Part shown: piece by piece, positions 43,346-52,811 of the stretch | How the letters are laid out: every line of letters begins with the position of its first letter | Position numbering within the stretch: position 1 is the stretch's first letter | NCBI GenBank assembly: GCA_028720205.1 | Contig: JAQYLE010000027.1 | Coordinates: 1-56,003, forward strand | Source of the DNA: Clostridia bacterium | GTDB taxonomy: Bacteria; Bacillota; Clostridia; Christensenellales; Borkfalkiaceae | Reading direction: 5' to 3' | DNA length: 56,003 nucleotides | Position numbers and translations under genes: made by a program | Notes under the pieces: model-generated | The model's database searches: none | Told to the model about the DNA's origin: nothing | What the model saw: only the letters and a program-made list of their open reading frames with translations

Positions 43346-43374
43346 TTGTAATTTACAGCTTTGCTTGGTATAAT
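43346..43374 (+). promoter_or_regulatory. Promoter for the sugar ABC transporter locus
   Basis: TTGTAA (43346-43351), a 17-base spacer and TATAAT (43369-43374) with TGG directly before the -10, an extended -10. The leader to the ATG at 43454 is about 75 bases. No clear LacI-type or CcpA (cre) palindrome is seen. Confidence 0.75.
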
Positions 43375-43453
43375 TTTTTTATCTGATTAAAGTTTTTAAC
43401 GTACTTTTTTTGCAAAATACGACGGAAAAGATATCAGTACGGAGGGCAATACG

Positions 43454-45175
43454 ATGAAAAAACCGATAAAAACGTTAAGCGCAGTTATCAGCCTTTTTGT
43501 GTTGGGTTCGTCTGTGGCGGGGTGCAGCAGAGGCGGAGACGAGGTGAAAATAAATCACGATATGTCGCAACTCTATGTAGGATTCGGCTTTTCAGACGAT
43601 TCTTTTCTTCCGCAATTGGCGAAAGAATTTGAGGAGGCATATAAAGACGTTGAATTCGAACCGGGGAAAAAGGGCGTACAGGTTTTTATCAATTCCAACG
43701 GTAAATTCTCCGAAACGGGCACAATATATTCTAATTTATCCTCTTATCAGGAGGAAATCGTTATCGCCGAGCAGTTGGAGTTAAACCGACTCGTCAAGCA
43801 GAATCTTGTTGCCGAAATTACCGACGCGGTAAAAACGCCGATTTCATCGAACGCCTATTCGGAGAAAGTCGACTTGGGCGAAACGCAGTCTATCGAGGAC
43901 AAAATGGCAGATGCGTATAAAGATTACTACGGCAAAGACGGGAAATATTATGCTGTTCCGTATACCGAAAGTACGATAGGGATCATTTACGACGTTGATC
44001 TGTTCGATAAAGAAGGCTTGTATTTTGCAAGAGCGGGAAAGGGAAATTCCGACGGCTTTGTTGAAGAAGAATACACCGTCGACGATTTATCGGCGGGGCC
44101 GGACGGAGAGTACGGCACTTACGACGACGGCTTGCCGGCAACGTACGACGATTATTTCAGACTCTGTAAATACATGCAGCTTGAATTTGCGATTACGCCC
44201 GTAATCTGGGGCGGAAAGGTACAGACGTATCCTGTAACGTTTATGACTTCGCTTTATGCCGATTACGAAGGCGAGCGGCAAATGCGTTTAAATTACGATT
44301 TTAACGGCACGGCGAACGATCTTGTGTGCGTGGAAAACGGGAAAGTGCAGTATAACGCGGACGGTACGCTTAAAACCTATTCTACGGCGATATCCGCTTC
44401 TAACGGCTACGAGCTTTATAAACAAAGCGGCAGATATTATGCGTTGTCGTTTTTAGAGCGCCTGGTTAATTCAGAATATTATAATTCCGGCGATTGTTTC
44501 GGGGGCACGGTGGATCATCTTACCGCGCAGGGTAAATTCCTGTTGAGTAAGGCGAAAAACGAACCGACGGCAATGCTTATCGACGGAACGTGGTGGCAGT
44601 CGGAAGCGAGAAAGAGCAACGTATTCAGCGATATGGCGGAAAAGTACGGAAGCCAATATGCGCTTGAAAACAGGAATTTTGCTTTTATGCCTTTGCCTAA
44701 GGCAACAAGCGACAAAGTAGGGGAAAAACAGACGACGATGATGTTCATCGATTCTATGGCGTTCGTCAACGGAAACGTCAAGGCGGAGAAAAAAGCGCTT
44801 TGCGAGCTGTTTCTGAAGTATATGCACACCAGGCAATCCCTGCTTCAATATATACAGGTTACGGGGCAGATGAAGCCGTTTGAAATCGAGCTTACACAGG
44901 AAGAGTACAACGGGCTGACAGGCTTCGGAAAATCGAGCTATAATATTCATAAATACACAAATCTTTTGCTTCCGTTATCCTACAACGACGTATTCTGTAC
45001 GGCCAAGTATCTGTTTTCACCCAACGGAATGCAGGTATGGCAGTCTGCGAACGGCGAGATTGTAACTTCGATGATCAAAAACGACGGGATCACCGCCGAG
45101 CAACATTTTCTCGATATTATAAATTATCGTTCGGCTGTAAAATGGGACGAATATTTCAAGGGAGTGTGCTATTGA
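43454..45175 (+). CDS. Carbohydrate ABC transporter substrate-binding lipoprotein (family 1)
   Basis: A 573-residue lipid-anchored binding protein. The signal peptide ends in a lipobox VAGC (Cys24). The mature protein follows the family 1 pattern: SFLPQLAKEFEEAYKDVEFEP near the start, YYAVPYTESTIGIIYDVDLFDKEGL (about 159-183) as the central hinge, MLIDGTWWQSEARK and FAFMPLPKAT later. It is longer than a typical maltose-type binding protein (about 420), as often seen for oligosaccharide binders of gut Clostridia. Two permeases follow directly. AGTACGGAGGGC precedes the ATG. The sugar bound is unknown. Confidence 0.92.
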   Translation: MKKPIKTLSAVISLFVLGSSVAGCSRGGDEVKINHDMSQLYVGFGFSDDSFLPQLAKEFEEAYKDVEFEPGKKGVQVFINSNGKFSETGTIYSNLSSYQEEIVIAEQLELNRLVKQNLVAEITDAVKTPISSNAYSEKVDLGETQSIEDKMADAYKDYYGKDGKYYAVPYTESTIGIIYDVDLFDKEGLYFARAGKGNSDGFVEEEYTVDDLSAGPDGEYGTYDDGLPATYDDYFRLCKYMQLEFAITPVIWGGKVQTYPVTFMTSLYADYEGERQMRLNYDFNGTANDLVCVENGKVQYNADGTLKTYSTAISASNGYELYKQSGRYYALSFLERLVNSEYYNSGDCFGGTVDHLTAQGKFLLSKAKNEPTAMLIDGTWWQSEARKSNVFSDMAEKYGSQYALENRNFAFMPLPKATSDKVGEKQTTMMFIDSMAFVNGNVKAEKKALCELFLKYMHTRQSLLQYIQVTGQMKPFEIELTQEEYNGLTGFGKSSYNIHKYTNLLLPLSYNDVFCTAKYLFSPNGMQVWQSANGEIVTSMIKNDGITAEQHFLDIINYRSAVKWDEYFKGVCY

Positions 45176-45176
45176 A

Positions 45177-46202
45177 ATGTTGCGGAAAGGACGAATGAAA
45201 AATAAAAACGGTGAGGGCAGACTATCGGAATGGATTTCTTCGTTGCGGTGGACGTTGTACGAATTGTTCCGAAAAATCGGCGCGCCGCACGGGAACAAGC
45301 CTAAAAAGCTGAAAAATAAAAAAAAGAAGGGCGCGCTGTTCTGCACCGCGATGCTTGCGCTTCCTCTTTTGCAATTTTTCCTGTTTTACATATGCGTCAA
45401 CTTCACTTCGGTTTTGCTCGCTTTTCAAAAATTAGACGTAAACGGCAACGCCGTATGGGTAGGACTTGAAAATTTTAAGACTCTGTTCCGTCAGTTTCAG
45501 ACGGAAAAAGTTTTTACGTACGCGTTGAAAAATTCCTTGTTGAGTTATCTCATCGGAACGATTTGTACAACGCCGTTAACTTTGATTTTCTCCTTTTATA
45601 TCTACAAAAAGATGTTCGGACATAATTTAATGAAAATTATGCTCTTTCTTCCTTCCGTGATTTCGTCTATCGTCATGGTTATGATTTATACGTACTTTGT
45701 CGATCTTGCCGTTCCCGTCTTCTTTGAAACTGTATTTCATATCGAAATTCAGGGGTTATACAGCAATGCCGAGATCAGATTCCGTACGATTTTATTTTAC
45801 AATATCTGGTTTGGGCTCGGCGGCGGCATACTCATGTATTTAAGCGCAATGAACAGTATTAACGAATCCGTCGTAGAAGCGGCGCAATTGGAGGGAGCGG
45901 GATACTGGCAGGAATTCGTTCACATTACGCTTCCGATGATTTATCCCACGTTTACCACTTTTTTCATTGTGGGAATAGCAGGTATTTTTACGAATCAGAT
46001 GAATTTGTATACGTTCGGAGGCTCTCTTGTAAATCTTAGAGATTATACGCTTGGTTATTATCTTTTCAAGCAGGCGCTGGACGGACAAATCAATTATCCC
46101 AGATTATCGGCGTTGGGGCTGTTAATGACGGCGATACTTGTGCCCTTGACTTTTCTTGTACGGTATTGCCTGGAAAAATTCGGGCCGAGTACGGAGGAAT
46201 AA
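45177..46202 (+). CDS. Sugar ABC transporter permease, MalF/UgpA type
   Basis: A 341-residue inner-membrane permease of the CUT1 family. A long basic N-terminus (about 55 residues, KKLKNKKKKG) precedes six helices. The EAA loop that docks the ATPase is seen in VVEAAQLEGAGYWQEFVHITLPMIYP (about 232-257). It begins one base after the binding-protein stop (ATG at 45177); a second in-frame ATG at 45195 has a better ribosome site (GGAAAGGACGA) and may be the true start. It pairs with the next permease. Confidence 0.92.
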   Translation: MLRKGRMKNKNGEGRLSEWISSLRWTLYELFRKIGAPHGNKPKKLKNKKKKGALFCTAMLALPLLQFFLFYICVNFTSVLLAFQKLDVNGNAVWVGLENFKTLFRQFQTEKVFTYALKNSLLSYLIGTICTTPLTLIFSFYIYKKMFGHNLMKIMLFLPSVISSIVMVMIYTYFVDLAVPVFFETVFHIEIQGLYSNAEIRFRTILFYNIWFGLGGGILMYLSAMNSINESVVEAAQLEGAGYWQEFVHITLPMIYPTFTTFFIVGIAGIFTNQMNLYTFGGSLVNLRDYTLGYYLFKQALDGQINYPRLSALGLLMTAILVPLTFLVRYCLEKFGPSTEE

Positions 46203-46205
46203 GCT

Positions 46206-47081
46206 ATGCGGAAAAATAAAACCACGGTTCTGTTCGGTATGGTATTCGGCGTTTTATGCTTGTACATTTTATTTCTGGTTGTACAGCTTATATGGGGCTT
46301 GGCTACTTCGTTTCGCGAAAATCTTGCTTTTTTAGAAAATCCGTTCGGCGTTTCGGGCAAATGGAAATTAGATAATTACGTTTTAGCGTTCGATAATATC
46401 AAAAAATCGGTGCCTGACGGACAGGGCGCATATAAAACGGTGTATATCGAAGACATGGTGTGGAATTCCCTTGTATATTCCGTTGGCTGTGCGTTTATTA
46501 ATACCTTTGTAACGTGTACGGTAGCCTACGTCGTTGCCAAGTACGATTTTAAAATCTGCAGAGTTATTTTCAATACCGTGATTGTTGTGATGATCCTGCC
46601 GATCGTCGGCAGTCTGCCTGCTGAAATCAGAATGACGAAGCTATTGAATATTTACGGCACTATGGGCGGAATGTTCATTATGCGAGCCTCCTTTTTAGGA
46701 ACGTATTTTTTCGTGTTTACTGCCATTTATAAAGGGGTTCCCAACGATTATATGGAAGCGGCTTACATCGACGGAGCGTCGGATTTTAACGTGTATATCA
46801 ACATCATGTTCCCCATGGTGAAGAATACTTTTTCAACGATTTTACTTCTGTCTTTTATAGCTTATTGGAACGATTATTCTATTCCGCTTATCTATTTGCC
46901 CGACCGCCCGCCTCTGGCGCTCGGTTTATATGAATTCAATATGTCTACGACAAATGCGGTGAGCACCGTTCCTGCAAAAATGGCAGGCTGTTTCTGTGTT
47001 TTTATTCCTATATTCGTCATATTTATTTTATTTCAGGATAAGCTCACGGGAAATCTGTACATGGGCGGATTAAAAGAATAG
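46206..47081 (+). CDS. Sugar ABC transporter permease, MalG/UgpE type
   Basis: A 291-residue CUT1-family permease with six helices. The EAA loop is MEAAYIDGASDFNVYINIMFPMVKN (about 182-206), a standard MalG-type loop. It starts three bases after the first permease, with GGAGGAATAAGCT before the ATG. No ATPase gene is found in the locus, so the transporter probably uses a shared MsmK-like ATPase encoded elsewhere, a common arrangement in Firmicutes. Confidence 0.93.
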   Translation: MRKNKTTVLFGMVFGVLCLYILFLVVQLIWGLATSFRENLAFLENPFGVSGKWKLDNYVLAFDNIKKSVPDGQGAYKTVYIEDMVWNSLVYSVGCAFINTFVTCTVAYVVAKYDFKICRVIFNTVIVVMILPIVGSLPAEIRMTKLLNIYGTMGGMFIMRASFLGTYFFVFTAIYKGVPNDYMEAAYIDGASDFNVYINIMFPMVKNTFSTILLLSFIAYWNDYSIPLIYLPDRPPLALGLYEFNMSTTNAVSTVPAKMAGCFCVFIPIFVIFILFQDKLTGNLYMGGLKE

Positions 47082-47092
47082 GGAGGGTTTTT

Positions 47093-50000
47093 ATGAGGAA
47101 GAGGATAGCGGCGATCGTGAGTTTCGCTTGCGGCATAATGCCGGGTATTGGCTTGCTTACCTGCGGCGGAACGTATACGAAAGCGGAAGACGTATCTTTG
47201 GCGGGCGGTGTTTTAGAGCAAAAGTATGTTGTAGGTACGAAACTTTCCGTTCCCGAAGGCAAGCTGGTTTACGACGGAAAAACCTACGATGCGGAAGCGG
47301 TATGGCATTTTCCTTCGGGTAACGCGTATAAGTCGGACGAAATCGAGTTAAACGAAGCGGGACGGTATACGCTTGAATACAGAGCGGTTATCAACGGAAA
47401 GCTCGTTTCTGAAACGGTTGCGTTTGAGGGTTGGAGTACGTTATGGTCGGTTACGTCGGAAAGATCGTCCGTTACGTTCGGAACGGCGGAAAAATATCCT
47501 GACGCGCCGGAAGGCATAGCGGTTTCTCTCGCGCGCGGAGACGAATTCAGGCTTGAAAAAACAATCGACCTGAACGAGCTGGATAAGACGGGGAGCGACG
47601 TTTTACAGATGTATCTTACGCCGCTTGCCGATCTGACGGCCGACGCGTTCAGTATGTATATTACTTTTACAGACGCTTATAATCCCGAAAACTACGTTTC
47701 CGTTTCGGTGAATTCGCAAAACTCCACGGCGTTTGACAGCTGGCCGACGTATTGCTCGTTTGTAACCGCCTGCGTTCCATATGCGAATCAAAACTATACC
47801 GGGTGTTTTTACGATTACGTAAATGGCAACAGAACGAGTACGATTTATAAAAATATGCGCACCTCCGGTTTTTGCAGCGACTTATCGTTTTACGGGAATA
47901 ACGTTAAAAGAGAGTATAACGGTTCCGGTTCCTACGACTTTGTAAAGAGCGGAAAGGTGGGAGATAATTTTTTAACGTTGCGTTGGGATTATGAGAAGAG
48001 GCAACTGCACGGCGATAAACCGATCGAAGAACTCGGCTCTTTAATTACCGATTTCGACGATCCGTCGTTTTACGCTAACCCTTGGGGCGGATTTACGACG
48101 GGCGAATGTTACGTTTCTATCAGGGCAACCGACTATAACCAGCCGTCGTTTAATTTCGTAGTAAATAAAATCGGGGATTGGGAGCTGCAGGCGGACAAGA
48201 CGGCGTTTAAAGATAACGGAGCGCCGGAAATCACCGTAGATTACGGCAATTATACGGCTGCTACGTTGCCCTCCGCTAAGGTGGGTTGCTCGTATCCCGT
48301 GCCGAAGGCAAGCGCGTTCGACGCTACGGACGGGAATCTTCCCGTTTCTGCACGGGCATATTACGAAGATAAGATTTACGAGGTTTCCTGCACGGACGCG
48401 TTTGTTCCCGATCAACCCGGGGATTTTACGATTGAATACACGGCAACGGACAGGGCGGGAAATACGGCGATAAAGCAGATTATCGTAAAAGCGGAACAAA
48501 CCGCGCCTTCCGTGTATCTTTCCGTAGCGCCGAACGCGCTTAAAACGGGAAAGAAAGGAAGTAGAATCGAGATAGCGGAAGCTTTTTACGAAGGCGGAGT
48601 AGGCGCGTTGTCGCTTACGGTTTCGGCAACGGAAAAGGAAAGTCAGCTTGTTTACGATTGCTCGGGCGGATCTTTCCGCCCTATGGCGGCAGGCGTTTAT
48701 AAAGTGGAGTATGTGCTTAAAGACGATATCGGACAAACGTTGACCTATGTTTACGAAATTACCGTAGACGACACAGCTGCGCCCGTTTTTCTCGAAGCTC
48801 CCGTTTTAACGAAATATTTTATCGTAGGGTACGATTATCAGCTTCCGCAGGCGCAAGCATACGATTTTTCGAACAATACATACGTGGAAGCTGAAATTTA
48901 CGCTGATACTTCGGGAGGAGAACAACTTTTAAACAACGGAATTTACTTTGCCGATGCGGAAGGAACGGTTAAGATCGTATACAAGGCAAGCGGCGCGGCG
49001 GGAACGGGCGAGCTGGAGTTTGATATTCCCGCCATTACGGTAAAAACCGGGGACAAATTCAATCTGACGAAATATTTTTCCCTCAGCGGAACAGAAACGG
49101 GTACGGTGAGCGATAACGATAAAATAAGTTTGTCGCTCAGCGGCGCTTCGGTGGGGCGTGCGGAATTTATCAATCCCGTACTTGCCCGGAATTTTTCGGC
49201 GGAATTTACGGTTGATCCGGAAAAGAACGAATTTACCGAATTGGCGCTGTATCTTACAGACAGCGTTAATGCGAGAGAAAAAATCAAGCTGTCGTGGAAG
49301 AACGCGGGTTCCGTAAATATTCTGTACGTAAACGACAAAGCTACGGAAGTTACGTCTGCGTTCGGCTTCGGCAATAACGTAAAAACGGATTTCTGCTATA
49401 CTGACGGTAAATTTACAGATAACTCCACGGCCACGACGACGGAAATTACGTCAACAATATACAATGAGGCGTTTAAAGGCTTTTCCTCGGGAAAGATATA
49501 CGTTGAATTTGAGATTTCGGGAACAAGCGGAAAAGCCGCATTGTTCCTGAGCAAGCTGGGCAATCAGCCGGTCAGAACGATGCGCGATACCATAGCGCCG
49601 CAATACGCTTTAGTCGGCGGGGATTACCCCACGCAGACGGACAGCAATACTATCCTGAAAATAAAAGACGTAATTTCGGCAGACGTTCTCAGCCCGAATA
49701 CTACGGCGACCGTTACTATGCGCGATCAACGGAACGTAGCGGTGAGTACCGTGGCGGGGCGAAAGCTTGAAAACGCAGTGTGGGCGGACGATGAAGTTCT
49801 TTTGGTAAGCGCAGGCAAATATACCATTGAATACGTAGTAAGCGACGGAACAAGGTCGGCAACGTTTACGGTTAATATCACGGTGCTTGAAAAGACTCCC
49901 CCCGTAATCGTGGTTGAGGAACCGATTGTGCAGTCGGCAAGGAAGGGAGATATAATAACGTTGCCGAAAGCAAGCGCTACGGACGCCAAGGACGGCGAGG

Positions 50001-50170
50001 TAAATTACTATGTTGTTATAAGCATGCCTACGGGCAGCAGCAAACGGCTTTCGGTGAATGAGGGCGGAACGTTTACGGCGGAGTATGCGGGAGTTTATTA
50101 TGCATATTATGTCGCGTACGACGGCAACGGTAATATGTCGTTGGTAAAATATGCGATAAACGTTTCGTAA
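47093..50170 (+). CDS. Large secreted protein with repeated Ig-like domains
   Basis: A 1025-residue exported protein. The N-terminal hydrophobic segment (about 5-25) ends near YTKAED, fitting a cleaved signal peptide; LLTC could be an atypical lipobox. The rest is beta-rich. At least five Ig-like (HYR/DUF5011-type) modules are marked by repeated phrases such as GRYTLEYRAVINGK, GDFTIEYTATDRAGN, GVYKVEYVLKDDIG, GKYTIEYVVSDGT and YVAYDGNGN. Two longer stretches (about 130-330 and 650-830; SMYITFTDAYNPENYVSVSVN, LYLTDSVNAREKIKLSW) resemble jelly-roll carbohydrate-binding folds. No LPXTG or S-layer anchor is seen. It probably binds polysaccharide for the transporter beside it; that is inference. 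Confidence 0.8.
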   Translation: MRKRIAAIVSFACGIMPGIGLLTCGGTYTKAEDVSLAGGVLEQKYVVGTKLSVPEGKLVYDGKTYDAEAVWHFPSGNAYKSDEIELNEAGRYTLEYRAVINGKLVSETVAFEGWSTLWSVTSERSSVTFGTAEKYPDAPEGIAVSLARGDEFRLEKTIDLNELDKTGSDVLQMYLTPLADLTADAFSMYITFTDAYNPENYVSVSVNSQNSTAFDSWPTYCSFVTACVPYANQNYTGCFYDYVNGNRTSTIYKNMRTSGFCSDLSFYGNNVKREYNGSGSYDFVKSGKVGDNFLTLRWDYEKRQLHGDKPIEELGSLITDFDDPSFYANPWGGFTTGECYVSIRATDYNQPSFNFVVNKIGDWELQADKTAFKDNGAPEITVDYGNYTAATLPSAKVGCSYPVPKASAFDATDGNLPVSARAYYEDKIYEVSCTDAFVPDQPGDFTIEYTATDRAGNTAIKQIIVKAEQTAPSVYLSVAPNALKTGKKGSRIEIAEAFYEGGVGALSLTVSATEKESQLVYDCSGGSFRPMAAGVYKVEYVLKDDIGQTLTYVYEITVDDTAAPVFLEAPVLTKYFIVGYDYQLPQAQAYDFSNNTYVEAEIYADTSGGEQLLNNGIYFADAEGTVKIVYKASGAAGTGELEFDIPAITVKTGDKFNLTKYFSLSGTETGTVSDNDKISLSLSGASVGRAEFINPVLARNFSAEFTVDPEKNEFTELALYLTDSVNAREKIKLSWKNAGSVNILYVNDKATEVTSAFGFGNNVKTDFCYTDGKFTDNSTATTTEITSTIYNEAFKGFSSGKIYVEFEISGTSGKAALFLSKLGNQPVRTMRDTIAPQYALVGGDYPTQTDSNTILKIKDVISADVLSPNTTATVTMRDQRNVAVSTVAGRKLENAVWADDEVLLVSAGKYTIEYVVSDGTRSATFTVNITVLEKTPPVIVVEEPIVQSARKGDIITLPKASATDAKDGEVNYYVVISMPTGSSKRLSVNEGGTFTAEYAGVYYAYYVAYDGNGNMSLVKYAINVS

Positions 50171-50210
50171 AAATGGGGCAGGAACAGATTTTTTGCAGGA
50201 GGGTAAAGCT

Positions 50211-52100
50211 ATGACGGCGAAACTGAAAAAAGCGGCGGGCATATTTGTTGCGGTTGTCTTGCTGTTTGGTATCGTTGGTTGCGGAGGAAAGGAACAATCC
50301 GGAACGGACGATCCCGATAATTCCGGAACTCATACGGGGGAAGACGATGTTCCCGTCGTTGAAGAAACGGACGCCTACTTTATTCAGAACGGAAAGACGG
50401 AGTATATTATCGTCTATCCCGAAAATATCGGAAACGTGGAAAACCGGGCGGTAAACGAACTTATCGATCTGTATTACGAAGCGACGGGAGAAGTTATCGG
50501 GAGCATAGACGATTCGGATATATCGGGCTTTAACGAGGAGATGAGATATTTGTCGCTCGGTTCCAACAAATTATCCGTAGCGGCAGGCATAGAGGCAGAT
50601 AAGGAAATCGTCGGTTCGAACGGGTACCGTATTCATACAAAGGGCAACAGCGTGTTCATGTTGGGCGGCGGACCGTGGGGGACGATATATGCGGTATACG
50701 AATTTCTTAATTTACAGCTCGGCTACGAATTTTATTGCGACGACGAAATCGTTTTCAACGAACAGAAAACGGATACGTGTAAGCTTATAGACGTAGATAT
50801 GAACGTTAAACCTTCCGTTGAATGGCGCATGTCCGGCATGGGAGAGGTTCTGGGCAGCATGAGTTACCGTATGCGCCTTAGGGAACAGGCGTTTTCAGAG
50901 GTATGGATGTCGAATGCGGAAATCGGGGTATGGCATAACTTTTTTAACTATGTGCCCGTAGAAAAATACCTTGCGTCGCATCCCGATTGGTACAACAGCA
51001 CGAGCAATCCTACCACTTTCTGTTTCTCGCGCGACGTCAACGGATTGAAAGCGGTTGTTGTAGAGCAGATGAAAAAGCTGATCGAGGATAATCCCTATCT
51101 TGAATATCTTACGTTTACGCAGCCCGACTTTAACGATTGGTGCGAATGTTCCGCCTGCAAAGCCGCGGTACGGAAATACGGCGCAGAATCGAGCACGCAG
51201 ATTCTGTTTATGAATAAAGTTGCGGAAGAAATCGGCGCGTGGCTGAAAAATACCTATCCCGAACGTTCGGTGTATCTTTATATGTTCGCCTATTTTAAAA
51301 CGCTGGAAGCACCCGTGCGTAAAAACGCGGCGGGCGAATGGGAAGCAACTGCGCCTGAAATGGTTCTGGCCGATAACTGCGGAGTATTCTATTGTACGCA
51401 GGGCGCGTCCGGGGCATACGATATAAACGATCCGATCAATGCAAAATACGCTACGCTGTACGATCAATGGCGTTCGCTTACAAAAAATCTTGCGGTTTGG
51501 GACTACGGGATAGACAGCAATAACTATTTCGCGCCGTTTTACCGCTTTAACGCCGAATACGGTTCTATCAAAAAGGTGATAAACAGCAACGGAAAACTCT
51601 ATTTCGATATGGCGGCTTACGGTTCGAAAACTTCGAATTGGTCGAGATTGTTCGCTTATTTCGAATCTCAGCTGATGTGGAATATCGATACGGACGCCAA
51701 TAAGCTTTTCGATAAATTTTTCGAAAATTATTTTAAAGAAGCGGCGCAACCTATGCGCGAATGGTTCGAAGCCTATTCCCTTTACGCTACCATTCACGAT
51801 AACAATGTGTCGTCTATGCCTCAGACGACGTTGGATTTCTTTTTACAGAAGGCAAACGAGGCGTATGAAAATATTTTAATATACAAATATTCTGACGAGG
51901 CGCTTTATCAGAAGCTGTACGACAGGATCACGCTTGAAACCATTTCTATCAGGTATTTGTATATCCGTGATTACAGTTATGCGGTGCAGGATCTTTCAAC
52001 GTATTGCGCGGCGATGAAATCCGATATTTATCGTTTGGAGCTTGAAAAATTCAGCGAATTTATAACTATAGAGCAATATATCGACAGTTTGCCCGCGTAA
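50211..52100 (+). CDS. DUF4838-domain lipoprotein, probable glycan-active protein
   Basis: A 629-residue lipoprotein (lipobox IVGC, Cys near 24). After an acidic Ser/Asp/Thr-rich linker comes a GH67/GH20-like N-terminal alpha/beta domain (about 60-175, RAVNELIDLYYEATGEVIG, GGGPWGTIYAVYEFLNLQLGYEFY). A DUF4838 barrel-like domain follows (about 190-470), with the typical FTQPDFNDWCECSACKAA segment and WDYGIDSNNYFAPFYRFN, then a C-terminal helical part. Members are linked to glycoside hydrolase loci and may be hydrolases of unknown specificity. The ATG at 50211 follows GGAGGGTAAAGCT; 18 bases further upstream are open but non-coding. It is cotranscribed with the transporter genes. Confidence 0.87.
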   Translation: MTAKLKKAAGIFVAVVLLFGIVGCGGKEQSGTDDPDNSGTHTGEDDVPVVEETDAYFIQNGKTEYIIVYPENIGNVENRAVNELIDLYYEATGEVIGSIDDSDISGFNEEMRYLSLGSNKLSVAAGIEADKEIVGSNGYRIHTKGNSVFMLGGGPWGTIYAVYEFLNLQLGYEFYCDDEIVFNEQKTDTCKLIDVDMNVKPSVEWRMSGMGEVLGSMSYRMRLREQAFSEVWMSNAEIGVWHNFFNYVPVEKYLASHPDWYNSTSNPTTFCFSRDVNGLKAVVVEQMKKLIEDNPYLEYLTFTQPDFNDWCECSACKAAVRKYGAESSTQILFMNKVAEEIGAWLKNTYPERSVYLYMFAYFKTLEAPVRKNAAGEWEATAPEMVLADNCGVFYCTQGASGAYDINDPINAKYATLYDQWRSLTKNLAVWDYGIDSNNYFAPFYRFNAEYGSIKKVINSNGKLYFDMAAYGSKTSNWSRLFAYFESQLMWNIDTDANKLFDKFFENYFKEAAQPMREWFEAYSLYATIHDNNVSSMPQTTLDFFLQKANEAYENILIYKYSDEALYQKLYDRITLETISIRYLYIRDYSYAVQDLSTYCAAMKSDIYRLELEKFSEFITIEQYIDSLPA

Positions 52101-52111
52101 TGGAGGAAACA

Positions 52112-52747
52112 ATGAAGAATTTTTCAAAAAAAGCGTTAATTGTATTTTTGCTTGCGTTGATCGGATGTTTTTGCTGCGCGTGCGGCGGCGATCCGTCGCC
52201 GCAACCTGAAAAGCCGCCTCCCGGCAACGCTTCGGGGAACGACGGGAACGTAAGGTTTTATATGGTGGAAAAACTTGAGATTAAAACGTACGATTGCGTT
52301 GCTATCGGCTACACCATTATCGGGAGCGACGAAGAAATCGTCTGGAGCAGTTCGGACGAAAACGTGGTTACGGTTGAGAACGGGAAGGTTACGGGGATAT
52401 CCGTTGGCGCAGCGGAAGTTTCCGCTGTTGTTGCGGGGCAAAAAGCTATTTGTAAAGTTACGGTAACGGAAAACGAAAGCTTTCCCTGCCTGAAGCTTAC
52501 GCAAACGGACGCAAAACCCCGTGTGGGCGGTAACGTGACGGTATTTGCAGAGGTATGGTTCAACGGAGAACGCACAGATTATTCCGAGTTTTCGTGGACG
52601 TGCGAAAACGAAAGTATCGCAACGGTTTCTGAGGGACGGATTACGGGCGTTTCGGCAGGGGTAACCACGGTATACGTATCTGCCGTTTATCACGGCGTGC
52701 TGTTGAGCGGTTCGGTAACGGTAACGGTGGTGGATACAAATAGTTAA
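52112..52747 (+). CDS. Lipoprotein with two BIG2-type Ig-like domains
   Basis: A 211-residue lipoprotein. The signal peptide ends with a lipobox CCAC (Cys near 26), followed by a Pro/Gly/Asn linker and two bacterial Ig-like (BIG2) domains. The first is marked by EEIVWSSSDENVVTVENGKVTGISVG, the second by FSWTCENESIATVSEGRITGVSAG. It probably displays or spaces something on the cell surface, or binds glycans. The ATG at 52112 lies six bases after GGAGG; another ATG at 52100 overlaps the previous stop but has no ribosome site. It lies between two larger surface proteins in what appears to be one operon. Confidence 0.85.
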   Translation: MKNFSKKALIVFLLALIGCFCCACGGDPSPQPEKPPPGNASGNDGNVRFYMVEKLEIKTYDCVAIGYTIIGSDEEIVWSSSDENVVTVENGKVTGISVGAAEVSAVVAGQKAICKVTVTENESFPCLKLTQTDAKPRVGGNVTVFAEVWFNGERTDYSEFSWTCENESIATVSEGRITGVSAGVTTVYVSAVYHGVLLSGSVTVTVVDTNS

Positions 52748-52811
52748 ACCCGTGTGTAAAAAAAACAGCTAAAATCAAAAAAATATATTTATCATTGGGA
52801 GGAAAAAAAGG

